Source of the DNA: JBGPMO01 sp041487075
Lineage (GTDB): Bacteria; Patescibacteriota; Minisyncoccia; UBA6257; 1-14-0-10-40-38
Length of the DNA stretch: 17,508 nucleotides
NCBI GenBank assembly: GCA_041487075.1
Contig: JBGPMO010000004.1
Span: forward strand, 1 to 17,508
Direction of reading: 5' to 3'
Position 1 is the stretch's first letter. Each line of letters starts with the position of its first letter. The translations under genes were made by a program, and so were the position numbers. This document shows positions 1 through 5,574 of the stretch, one piece after another. The notes below the pieces were generated by a model. It saw only the letters and a list, made by a program, of their open reading frames with translations. It was not told the DNA's origin and did not search any database.

Positions 1-1348
1 GGCGTATCTGACGCTCACGCGTGATTGTGCGATGAAGCAAGCGGAAGAAGCTGATTTGAAAGTAGCGCGGGGCGAGGAACTCGGGCCCATGGACGGCGTA
101 CCCATCGCAATCAAAGACAACATGCTTGTTCAAGGCGAGCGGGCAACTGCGGGCTCAAAGATTTTAGAGACGTATAGTGCGGCGTATGACGCAACTGCGG
201 TGAAAAAACTCCGAGAAGCGGGCGCGGTATTTTTGGGTAAAACCAATCTTGATGAATTTGCGTGTGGGTCTTCAACCGAGAATTCAGCATTTAAGAAGAC
301 GAAGAATCCGCACGACCTCACCCGGGTACCCGGCGGTTCGTCGGGCGGCTCTGCAGCTGCGGTTGCCTCCCACATGGCGCTTGCGGCGCTTGGTTCCGAT
401 ACCGGCGGCTCGATTCGCCAGCCTGCGGCATTCTCTGGCGTGGTTGGGTTAAAGCCCACCTATGGAGCGGTGTCGCGCTCCGGTCTTATTGCGCTTGCCT
501 CGAGTTTGGATCAAATCGGGCCACTCACGCGCACAGTCGAAGATGCGGCAATGCTGTTCCAGTCAATAACAGGTGCTGATCCGCTTGATAGCACGACGGT
601 TACAAGAACCTCTGGAGACGATATGCTTCACCCGTCGCTCGAAAAGATACAATCGCTTACCCTTGGGCTCCCGGAAGAATACTTTATTCCCGGACTCGAG
701 GTTGAAGTTGCCTCCGCGCTTCTCGAAGCAATACAGGCGATAGAATCTTTAGGTATCCGTACCAAACGGGTTCGGCTTCCACACACGAAGTATGCGCTTT
801 CCTGTTATTACATTATTATGCCGGCGGAGGCGAGCTCGAATTTTGCTCGGTTTGATGGGATCAGGTATGAAAGAATCGCAAATCGCAAATCGCAAATCGC
901 AAATCTCCTTGAAGTATATACCAAGACGCGAGAGTATGGGTTTGGGGCGGAGGTGAAACGACGGATCCTCCTCGGCACGTTTGTGCTTTCTTCGGGGTAT
1001 TATGATGCGTATTACGCGAAAGCGCAGAGGGTTCGAACGTTGATTGCGCGTGACTTCGAGAATGCATTTAAAGAAGTGGATGTGATATTGACGCCGGTAA
1101 CTCCCACACGCGCTTTCAAAATTGGAGAAAAAACAGACGACCCGCTCGCGATGTATCTTTCCGATATCTTTACTATCCCCGTGAATCTCGCGGGGCTTCC
1201 CGCCATTTCAATTCCTATAAAAGCAACTAACAACAGTGATAAATTATCAGTTATAAATAATAAGTTACCAATTGGCTTCCAGCTTATTGGCAAGCCATTT
1301 CGTGAAGCTGATATTTTGGGCATTGGCCAGTATTATGAGAAACTATAA
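1..1348 (+). CDS. gatA: Asp-tRNA(Asn)/Glu-tRNA(Gln) amidotransferase subunit A (5' partial)
   Basis: The reading frame is open from base 2, before the first ATG at 32, so the start lies outside the window and roughly 35-40 residues are missing. GatA is the glutaminase/amidase subunit of GatCAB, which amidates Glu-tRNA(Gln) and Asp-tRNA(Asn). The amidase signature is complete. The catalytic Lys is in GVPIAIKDN (codon 113-115), the cis-Ser in GGSSGGSAAA, and the nucleophile Ser in SDTGGSIRQPAAF (codon 410-412). The family blocks EVKRRI and SSGYYDAYY follow. Two variable loops are enlarged by heptanucleotide-repeat DNA (about 874-908 and 1228-1270), giving the segments ERIANRKSQIAN and ATNNSDKLSVINNK where relatives have short turns. 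The next gene starts 5 bases after the stop, so the two are probably cotranscribed. gatB lies about 12 kb away, not in the same operon, and gatC is not in the window. Confidence 0.96.
   Translation, partial: AYLTLTRDCAMKQAEEADLKVARGEELGPMDGVPIAIKDNMLVQGERATAGSKILETYSAAYDATAVKKLREAGAVFLGKTNLDEFACGSSTENSAFKKTKNPHDLTRVPGGSSGGSAAAVASHMALAALGSDTGGSIRQPAAFSGVVGLKPTYGAVSRSGLIALASSLDQIGPLTRTVEDAAMLFQSITGADPLDSTTVTRTSGDDMLHPSLEKIQSLTLGLPEEYFIPGLEVEVASALLEAIQAIESLGIRTKRVRLPHTKYALSCYYIIMPAEASSNFARFDGIRYERIANRKSQIANLLEVYTKTREYGFGAEVKRRILLGTFVLSSGYYDAYYAKAQRVRTLIARDFENAFKEVDVILTPVTPTRAFKIGEKTDDPLAMYLSDIFTIPVNLAGLPAISIPIKATNNSDKLSVINNKLPIGFQLIGKPFREADILGIGQYYEKL
874..908 (+). repeat. Heptanucleotide tandem repeat AATCGCA inside gatA
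   Basis: There are four exact copies of AATCGCA (874-880, 881-887, 888-894, 895-901) and then a degenerate fifth. The reading frame stays open and encodes part of a loop between the conserved DGIRY and LLEVYTKTRE blocks of GatA. The reverse complement of the same unit recurs in gatB at 13662-13689. Confidence 0.9.
1228..1270 (+). repeat. Degenerate inverted heptad cassette (TGATAAC family) inside gatA
   Basis: The units TAACAAC and AGTGATAA are followed by ATTATCA, GTTATAA, ATAATAA and GTTACCA. The centre TGATAA-A-TTATCA (1237-1249) is a perfect inverted repeat. The cassette is translated in frame between SIPI and LPIGFQLIG, where GatA proteins normally have a short connection. It belongs to the same family as the nusG-rplK intergenic repeats at 10158-10252. 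Confidence 0.7.
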
Positions 1349-1353
1349 AACGC

Positions 1354-1896
1354 ATGAATGATTACGCTTCAAAATTTTTTAACGGACTCACAACATTTCG
1401 GTCTTTTGCCGGGCCGTTTTTCACCCCAGCCCTTCCCTGGCTTGAGTTTTCGGCATTTATTCTTTCCATTATTCTCTCCGTTTTTATTATTTATTTTACC
1501 GTAAAGAGTAATATGTTTGTGTATCGAGTAGATGAGTTTGTAGACGCGTTGGTTGCGGGAGATGTCTTGCTACGCCGCCGCACCGCACGCGGCTGGAAAG
1601 AGATTATGAGGAAAGCAAGGAGCCAAGATCCGGCAAACTGGAGTGCAGCGATTATCACGGCTGATAAAATACTGGGAGATTTGCTCCGCCTTGCTGGCTA
1701 TAGGGGCGGATCTATTGATGATCGGTTGAGTGTCGCCTCCGCGGACCAGATTACAAATCTTGAAGAAATAAAGAGCGCGCACGCGCTCCGCGAAAAGCTG
1801 ATAAAGGATCCGAGCTATGCCTTGCGCCGCGAAGAAATGCTGGAAGCGCTCCGCATGTACCGCGCCACATTCAAAGAATTTGACTTGATTGATTGA
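1354..1896 (+). CDS. Conserved membrane-anchored hypothetical protein, 180 aa
   Basis: I cannot assign a named function. The protein has one clear membrane segment (about residues 28-50, a run of F, I, L and V), then a short basic stretch (VLLRRRTARGWKEI) and a helical, probably cytoplasmic C-terminal half. That half, with WSAAIITADKILGDLL, GYRGGSIDDRL and a helix around AHALREKLI, resembles a domain I recall as common in Parcubacteria-type genomes, in which an ADxxLDxxL helix precedes an R-N-x-I-A-H HEPN-like motif. Here the motif position reads ALREKLIKDP with no His, so a nuclease-type HEPN activity is unlikely if the resemblance is real. It starts 5 bases after gatA, has no Shine-Dalgarno site, and probably depends on gatA transcription. 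The resemblance is from memory and should be treated as tentative. Confidence 0.75.
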   Translation: MNDYASKFFNGLTTFRSFAGPFFTPALPWLEFSAFILSIILSVFIIYFTVKSNMFVYRVDEFVDALVAGDVLLRRRTARGWKEIMRKARSQDPANWSAAIITADKILGDLLRLAGYRGGSIDDRLSVASADQITNLEEIKSAHALREKLIKDPSYALRREEMLEALRMYRATFKEFDLID

Positions 1897-1933
1897 AATG
1901 ATAGGATGAGGCGTCCTTAAAAAGGAGGAGAAT

Positions 1934-2260
1934 ATGGGTGATGTGCCGGATTGGCCTTCCTTTCTCATGACTGGCGTGATGGTGCTTTTGATCCCGGTAG
2001 GCATTTGGCATCGGCGGTTTCTTTTCAATTCGCCTGCGTCCAATGAAGATTTGCTGGCGATAGGCCACAAGGAGCTTGTGAGTACGAAACGTTTTCTCAC
2101 AGTTGCCTATTGCGGTGTATTCTTGGGTATATTCGCAGTGTTTTCCGGTACGCCGCTTGTCGCCATGCCCATGGCTGTTGCCGTGATTTCTTTGAAACAT
2201 GAGGCGCACTACTGGCATCGTTTTGTCTCGGTTGATATGAAAGAGCGTCATCCGCTCTAA
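1934..2260 (+). CDS. Small multi-pass membrane protein, 108 aa
   Basis: I do not recognise the family. The start is well supported: AGGAGG at 1923-1928 sits 5 bases before the ATG. Three hydrophobic segments are visible (about residues 10-25, 54-70 and 73-88), separated by a polar stretch FNSPASNEDLLAIGHKELVS. The C-terminus is rich in His and charged residues (KHEAHYWHR, KERHPL). A strong terminator begins one base after the stop codon, so the gene ends its own transcription unit. A TTGACT hexamer lies at 1880-1885, within the end of the preceding gene, but no convincing -10 box is placed at the right distance. It is one of the seven genes in this window with a clear Shine-Dalgarno site. Confidence 0.8.
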   Translation: MGDVPDWPSFLMTGVMVLLIPVGIWHRRFLFNSPASNEDLLAIGHKELVSTKRFLTVAYCGVFLGIFAVFSGTPLVAMPMAVAVISLKHEAHYWHRFVSVDMKERHPL

Positions 2261-2295
2261 ACGCCGCAGCTCATAAAGAGTTGCGGCGTCTTTTT
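2261..2295 (+). terminator. Intrinsic terminator after the 1934-2260 gene
   Basis: A 12-bp stem (ACGCCGCAGCTC pairing with GAGTTGCGGCGT, one G-U pair) and a 5-base loop ATAAA are followed by CTTTTT. It starts directly after the stop codon. Confidence 0.9.
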
Positions 2296-2369
2296 ATACG
2301 CTGTGCGGCGAATGGAATATTTCGTTCAAATCCCATCGAGATACGCTGCGCGGGCGATGGGATTTGAAC
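2296..2369. repeat. Inverted T-arm copy and degenerate direct repeat next to tRNA-Asp
   Basis: GTTCAAATCCCATCG at 2324-2338 is a perfect 15-base inverted copy of CGATGGGATTTGAAC at 2355-2369, which is the T-arm region of tRNA-Asp. The intervening distance is 16 bases. In addition, ATACGCTGTGCGGCGAATGG (2296-2315) is a near-direct repeat of ATACGCTGCGCGGGCGATGG (2341-2360), which covers the 3' end of the tRNA and its flank. Confidence 0.85.
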
Positions 2370-2423
2370 CCACGGCCTTCCCCGTGACAGGGGGACGCTC
2401 TAACCAGGCTGAGCTACGCCCGC
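2349..2423 (-). tRNA. tRNA-Asp (anticodon GTC)
   Basis: On the minus strand the sequence folds as a standard cloverleaf. The acceptor is GCGGGCG/CGCCCGC, the D-stem GCTC/GAGC, the anticodon stem TCCCC/GGGGA around the loop CTGTCAC (anticodon GTC), and the T-stem GTGGG/CCCAT with the loop TTCAAAT. The discriminator base is G, as expected for Asp. CCA is not encoded: the bases that follow are CAG. The trailer holds an inverted copy of the T-arm (see the adjacent repeat). Confidence 0.96.
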
Positions 2424-2466
2424 ATTACCTTTCTATAAGAAGAAACGTCCTTTAGTATACCCTATT

Positions 2467-2494
2467 TTGAAAATTTTGAAAGCTGGGGTATAGT
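2467..2494 (+). promoter_or_regulatory. Probable sigma70-type promoter for the pgeF-like gene
   Basis: TTGAAA (2467-2472), a 16-base spacer and TATAGT (2489-2494) are present. The predicted start near 2501 leaves a 5' leader of about 45 bases that carries GAGGAG (2531-2536), 9 bases before the ATG at 2546. The divergent tRNA-Asp must also be transcribed from this region; a minus-strand TATACT lies at 2459-2454, but its -35 partner is weak. Confidence 0.55.
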
Positions 2495-2545
2495 AACACA
2501 TGGAACCTCAAAAACTTCATAAAACCATGAGAGGAGAATGGCGGT

Positions 2546-3274
2546 ATGAACCTTCGTTATCTGCCACTTGGGAAGCTCACAGAAGACTTTCGTCCGGAAC
2601 GGTTCTCTACAGTTACTCAATTCCAGAAACGCATTACTGATATCATGCGTGGTAATTTCACGCGCGTGATTGCCCCACGTTGTGAATTTACGAATAACAT
2701 AGTTGCATTCGCCGCTGAAAAGGATCAGGGAGAAAGCCGTTTCTTCTGGAGCCGTGACCGCGCCGATGGTGCCATCGTCGAGAAAGCCGGAGAAGGGGTT
2801 GTGATATTTAACGCTGATTGCCCCGTGGTATCAGTGTTCGAGGTAAAGCGAAATCGACTCGCTGTCCTCCATGTGGGATTTCGTTCACTCTTTTCTCCGG
2901 GCGAAGAAAAGATGAATATTATCCAGCGCCTTTTTGAGAGCTACGATTTCCCGAGAGAAAGCGTCAGCGTATTGATTGGTTTTGGCATCGGTCCTTGCTG
3001 TTACGGTGTGCATGAGGCACCGACGGGCGTACCCGCATACGTTGCAGAGAGAGGCCCGAGAAAAGGAAAGCCCTCGATTGACTTGAAGGAGCTCATACGA
3101 AAGGAGTTCATGGCCTGCGGAGTGAGTCCTACTGCGATTCGTGCTGACAGCGGTTGCACTGCGTGTGCGGGCCGGCGCGGCGATGACGATCCAAACGGAA
3201 ATTATCATTCCTATTGCTGGGATGGGGAGACGCAGGCGGGCAGGAACGCCATATTCATTGGCTTGAACGAATAA
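2546..3274 (+). CDS. Laccase-domain (PgeF/YfiH/DUF152) family protein
   Basis: The fold signature is NADCPVVSV (Cys92), LAVLHVGFRSL (His109), GFGIGPCCYGV (about 146-154) and a C-terminal CT...YHSY.WDG...GR block (204-233). These correspond to the family's ADCLPV, HAGWRG, IGPCC and FFSYRRDGxTGR motifs. The length of 242 aa is normal. Members are cytoplasmic and have been described as purine-nucleoside enzymes or as peptidoglycan-editing factor. In known members the metal is bound by a His in an early Q-x-H motif plus the Cys and His of the next two motifs. Here no His at all occurs before residue 109, so the first ligand is missing or replaced, and His221 and extra cysteines (204, 207, 224) occur near the C-terminus. 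The gene has its own promoter, Shine-Dalgarno site and terminator. Family placement is firm; substrate and activity are not. Confidence 0.82.
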   Translation: MNLRYLPLGKLTEDFRPERFSTVTQFQKRITDIMRGNFTRVIAPRCEFTNNIVAFAAEKDQGESRFFWSRDRADGAIVEKAGEGVVIFNADCPVVSVFEVKRNRLAVLHVGFRSLFSPGEEKMNIIQRLFESYDFPRESVSVLIGFGIGPCCYGVHEAPTGVPAYVAERGPRKGKPSIDLKELIRKEFMACGVSPTAIRADSGCTACAGRRGDDDPNGNYHSYCWDGETQAGRNAIFIGLNE

Positions 3275-3287
3275 GGAAGGTACGCAT

Positions 3288-3336
3288 AAGGCTGTGCGGA
3301 TGCTCTGGTTCACCGGAGCGTTCGCACAGCCTTTTT
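3288..3336 (+). terminator. Intrinsic terminator, overlapping the 3' end of convergent murD
   Basis: The outer stem is AAGGCTGTGCG/CGCACAGCCTT with an inner stem GCTCTGG/CCGGAGC (one wobble pair), followed by a T run on the plus strand. The right arm and T run lie inside the last codons of murD on the other strand (3310 onward), so the sequence serves as both terminator and coding sequence. On the minus strand no T run follows the hairpin. Confidence 0.88.
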
Positions 3337-4611
3337 AAATACTGTACCGCGTTCGCCGTAATTTTTAAATTGATCAAAGCTTGCGGAGGCAGGAGAGAGG
3401 AGGATAAGAGGGTTTAAGGTACGGTCATGAGCCACGAGTGTTTTGGCGTACTGATAAGCAGTTTGAAGAGCTGATTTCAAATCAGTTTCATTGCCGAGGG
3501 CATATTTTTTATTCTTCCGCAAGGCGTGTTTGATTTTGTTTTTGTTCTCGCCGTAGAGAATAATTGCTTTTACCTGTGGCGATTTTTTTATCGCGTGTGC
3601 GACCGGCGCGTAGTCAAGTTTTTTGTCTTTGCCGCCGGCGATCAAGATAAGCGGACGAGTATAAGAACGGATTGCCGCGGCAGTGGCTTCAGGGTTCGTG
3701 GCGGCAGAGTCATCAATAAAACTGATGCCGTGGATAGTGCGAACGAATTCTAGCCGGTGTTCGAGCCCGCGGAAGTTTTTGATGGCGTTCGCGATACTTT
3801 GTTTTGGAATATTCAGGAATCGAGCAACGAGAGCAGCCATTTCAAAGTTTTTTGAGATCCTCGTGTGACGGCTATCAAGGTTAAATTGATCGAGAAAATG
3901 CTTATTCGGGCGGATGGAGAAGGTGCGCGCCGAGCTTTTTTTGGCAATCGCGCGGCTCCGCGTATTATCCGCAAAATAGAACAGGACATCTGTCTTTTTT
4001 TGGAATCGGCCGATGTTGCCCTTCGCCGCAATATATTCGCCAAGCGTTTTATGTTGGTCAAGATGTTCGGGGAAGATGTCGAGGACAACCGCGATCGAGG
4101 GCGAGATGGTAAGGTCTTGCAGTTGGAAACTCGAGAGTTCAAGAATCACATACTCGACCTTTTTTGCTTTTTGAAGCATCTCAAGCATCGGAGTCCCGAT
4201 ATTGCCTGCAAGGATAACATTGCACCCGGCCCGCTTCAGGATTTGATAGAGCAGGGTGCTCGTCGTGCTTTTCCCTTTACTTCCGGTGATGCCGATGATT
4301 TTTGTTTTTCTGCCGAGTATTTCGAAAAATAGTTTTGTTGGGCTTGAGATTGCCACTCCGGCTTTTTTCGCCGCTTTTATTTCGGGCAAGGTATAGGGGA
4401 TGCCCGGGGATCGGAAGATAAGGTCGAAATCAGTGAGGTGCTGTAGATAATCTTTTTTGAGTTTTTGATCAAGAATGGCAATCTCGGCGTTGCGGTATGC
4501 GGCATCTTGTTTCAAGAATTTTAAAAGCGATTGCCCTTCGCGGCCAAAGCCCAAAATCGCGATTCGTTTTGGCCGGTGAAGCAAACGTTTTGGGTTTTTG
4601 ATTATTGTCAT
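3310..4611 (-). CDS. murD: UDP-N-acetylmuramoyl-L-alanine--D-glutamate ligase
   Basis: MurD adds D-Glu to UDP-MurNAc-L-Ala in the cytoplasmic stage of peptidoglycan synthesis. From the chosen start the protein is 433 aa, close to the family length. An N-terminal nucleotide-sugar domain has the G-x-G motif ILGFGREG (about 19-26). The central ATPase has GITGSKGKST (107-116), NIGTPML, ELSSFQL and DIFPEHLDQH. The C-terminal domain has NPEATAAAI, IAGGKDKK and LLSPASASFDQF-K-NYGERG. I chose the ATG at 4611 because the longer open frame, to 4713, runs through a complete tRNA gene on the other strand. There is no Shine-Dalgarno site. A minus-strand TATACT (4629-4624) would start transcription only about 6 bases before the ATG, which suggests a nearly leaderless mRNA. 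The first codon overlaps the -35 box of the divergent tRNA promoter. Confidence 0.95.
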   Translation of the reverse strand: MTIIKNPKRLLHRPKRIAILGFGREGQSLLKFLKQDAAYRNAEIAILDQKLKKDYLQHLTDFDLIFRSPGIPYTLPEIKAAKKAGVAISSPTKLFFEILGRKTKIIGITGSKGKSTTSTLLYQILKRAGCNVILAGNIGTPMLEMLQKAKKVEYVILELSSFQLQDLTISPSIAVVLDIFPEHLDQHKTLGEYIAAKGNIGRFQKKTDVLFYFADNTRSRAIAKKSSARTFSIRPNKHFLDQFNLDSRHTRISKNFEMAALVARFLNIPKQSIANAIKNFRGLEHRLEFVRTIHGISFIDDSAATNPEATAAAIRSYTRPLILIAGGKDKKLDYAPVAHAIKKSPQVKAIILYGENKNKIKHALRKNKKYALGNETDLKSALQTAYQYAKTLVAHDRTLNPLILLSPASASFDQFKNYGERGTVFKKAVRTLR

Positions 4612-4633
4612 CTTTATTATTCGAGTATATACT
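4605..4633 (+). promoter_or_regulatory. Promoter for the tRNA-Met pair, overlapping the murD start
   Basis: TTGTCA (4605-4610), exactly 17 bases, then TATACT (4628-4633). The -10 lies in the perfect palindrome AGTATATACT (4624-4633), so a -10 box reads on both strands. The predicted plus-strand start falls at about 4638-4641, while the mature tRNA begins at 4639, leaving essentially no 5' leader. Confidence 0.7.
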
Positions 4634-4638
4634 AGAGC

Positions 4639-4710
4639 CGCGGTGTGGTGTACTGGTGTGCATAAGTGGCTCATAACCATTAGGGGCTGGTTCGATTCCA
4701 GCCACCGCAA
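4639..4710 (+). tRNA. tRNA-Met (CAT), initiator-like
   Basis: The acceptor is CGCGGTG/CACCGCA with an unpaired C1-A72, the hallmark of bacterial initiator tRNA. The D-stem is GTGT/GCAT, the anticodon stem AGTGG/CCATT around CTCATAA, the variable loop AGGG and the T-stem GCTGG/CCAGC. The discriminator is A; CCA is not encoded (CAT follows). The anticodon stem has only two of the three usual G-C pairs (T29-A41 replaces one), and positions 11/24 are T-A as in elongators. The call therefore rests on the C1-A72 mismatch and on the neighbouring elongator-like tRNA-Met. Confidence 0.85.
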
Positions 4711-4722
4711 CATAATTCAGTC

Positions 4723-4797
4723 GCCGACGTAGCTCAGTGGCAGAGCAGGGCTTTCATAAGGCCAAGGTCGCAGGTTCGATCCCTGCCGTCGGCACCA
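4723..4797 (+). tRNA. tRNA-Met (CAT), elongator-like, CCA encoded
   Basis: The acceptor is a fully paired GCCGACG/CGTCGGC. The D-stem is GCTC/GAGC, and the anticodon loop TTCATAA (CAT) sits on GGGCT/GGCCA, which has a G-A mismatch at 27/43 and a T-G pair at 31/39. The T-stem is GCAGG/CCTGC with the loop TTCGATC. It ends in ACCA, so CCA is encoded, unlike the other two tRNAs here. It lies 12 bases after the initiator-like tRNA and is probably on the same transcript. An isoleucine tRNA with modified CAT cannot be excluded from sequence alone. Confidence 0.88.
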
Positions 4798-4842
4798 GCA
4801 GCTCTTTTCTATTTTCAACATTGTAGGAAGGGAGGTTTTTTT

Positions 4843-5220
4843 ATGGCGCGTATAGGTACATGCGTCGAGTGCGACAAGATACGAGTGGTGCACCGGAAGC
4901 GCGGCACCAAGCTTGATATATGCCACCCGTGTTTTATGCGGGAGGCGTGGCATGATTCTAAAAAAGGAGAAATCTGCATCAAGTGCGGTGAAGAGCGTCC
5001 GGTAAAAGTACGGACAAAAGATGGTCCGATCTGTCAGACGTGCCGACGGCATGAGCAGGCCCTCAAGAGCGGAATCGAGATGCAAAGAAGGGGCTCATAT
5101 AAAAAAACGTTTTGTCCTATTTGTAAGAAGAGAAAGCCGCAAAAAGGATTGGGGAGCTGCATTCCCTGTTTTTGCGCAAGCCGCAAACTCCGTTCTTCAG
5201 CAATTTCAATGCCTACGTAA
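4843..5220 (+). CDS. Triple zinc-ribbon protein, 125 aa, function unknown
   Basis: I do not recognise a named family. The protein has six CxxC knuckles in a regular layout: Cys7/10 with 27/30, Cys45/48 with 64/67, and Cys91/94 with 106/109. This predicts three small zinc ribbons separated by basic linkers (HRKRGTK, KKGE, RRGSYKK). The pattern and high Lys/Arg content fit a nucleic-acid-binding or RNA-polymerase-associated protein; that is inference. The start is supported by GGAGG at 4831-4835, 7 bases before the ATG. No promoter or terminator is visible between the upstream tRNA-Met and this gene, so it may be cotranscribed with the two tRNAs and released by tRNA 3' processing. Its last three codons and stop form the left arm of its own terminator. 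Confidence 0.82.
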   Translation: MARIGTCVECDKIRVVHRKRGTKLDICHPCFMREAWHDSKKGEICIKCGEERPVKVRTKDGPICQTCRRHEQALKSGIEMQRRGSYKKTFCPICKKRKPQKGLGSCIPCFCASRKLRSSAISMPT

Positions 5221-5243
5221 GAATTTCTTGCGTAGGCATTTTC
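5208..5243 (+). terminator. Terminator overlapping the stop codon of the zinc-ribbon gene
   Basis: AATGCCTACGTAAG pairs with CTTGCGTAGGCATT (5208-5221 with 5227-5240, one T-G pair), and TTTTC follows the stem. The stop codon TAA (5218-5220) is inside the left arm, so a terminating ribosome would cover the hairpin. Confidence 0.8.
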
Positions 5244-5246
5244 ATA

Positions 5247-5252
5247 TATACT
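5247..5252 (+). promoter_or_regulatory. -10 box TATACT placed for a leaderless transcript
   Basis: TATACT ends 7 bases before the ATG at 5260, so the predicted transcription start coincides with the start codon. No Shine-Dalgarno site exists. No good -35 hexamer is visible; the preceding terminator hairpin occupies that position. Confidence 0.45.
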
Positions 5253-5259
5253 ACAAGAT

Positions 5260-5565
5260 ATGAGCATTTTTATTTCCGATGAATCAAAACGAACCAATGT
5301 CCCCGCGCTCCTTCGCGAAGCGGGGTATCGGCAAGAAGTGCACCGAGGCACTGGGCAGATTTCTTATGTGCGGAGCGTGAGCGGGGGAGATTTTCCTCGG
5401 TTTCATATTTATATTGATAAGGCGGACAAGGGCTGGCAGGTAAATCTGCACCTTGATCAAAAAAAGCCAACCTATGAAGGCACGTCCGCGCATGCGGGCG
5501 AGTACGATGGCAAGGTAGTTGGGGAAGAAGCAGGGCGCTTGCGCCGTGTGTGGAAAATCGTTTAG
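5260..5565 (+). CDS. Conserved small hypothetical protein, 101 aa
   Basis: There is no function I can name. The protein is compact and soluble, with no membrane segment or signal peptide. It contains the block FPRFHIYID, then WQVNLHLDQKKPTYEGTSAH and GEYDG. I recall similar small proteins as widespread in Parcubacteria-like genomes, but that is memory, not a search. The pattern of alternating strands (ISYVRSV, FHIYID, WQVNLHLD) suggests an all-beta or alpha/beta fold. It begins without a Shine-Dalgarno site just after a -10 box, so it is likely leaderless. It ends 9 bases before pheS in the same direction, so the two probably form an operon. Confidence 0.8.
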   Translation: MSIFISDESKRTNVPALLREAGYRQEVHRGTGQISYVRSVSGGDFPRFHIYIDKADKGWQVNLHLDQKKPTYEGTSAHAGEYDGKVVGEEAGRLRRVWKIV

Positions 5566-5574
5566 ATTTTTACT

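Noticed and set aside
2296..2369. attL/attR-type integration scar at tRNA-Asp
   Set aside because: Integration leaves direct copies of the tRNA 3' end. The perfect copy here is inverted, the direct repeat is imperfect and only 45 bases away, and no integrase is present in the window.
3865..4332. 155-aa plus-strand open frame opposite murD
   Set aside because: Shadow frame with no motif or SD site, over well-conserved MurD coding sequence.
4612..4713. N-terminal extension of murD to 4713
   Set aside because: It would translate the antisense of a complete tRNA gene and adds residues unlike any MurD. ATG 4611 gives the expected start just before the G-x-G motif.
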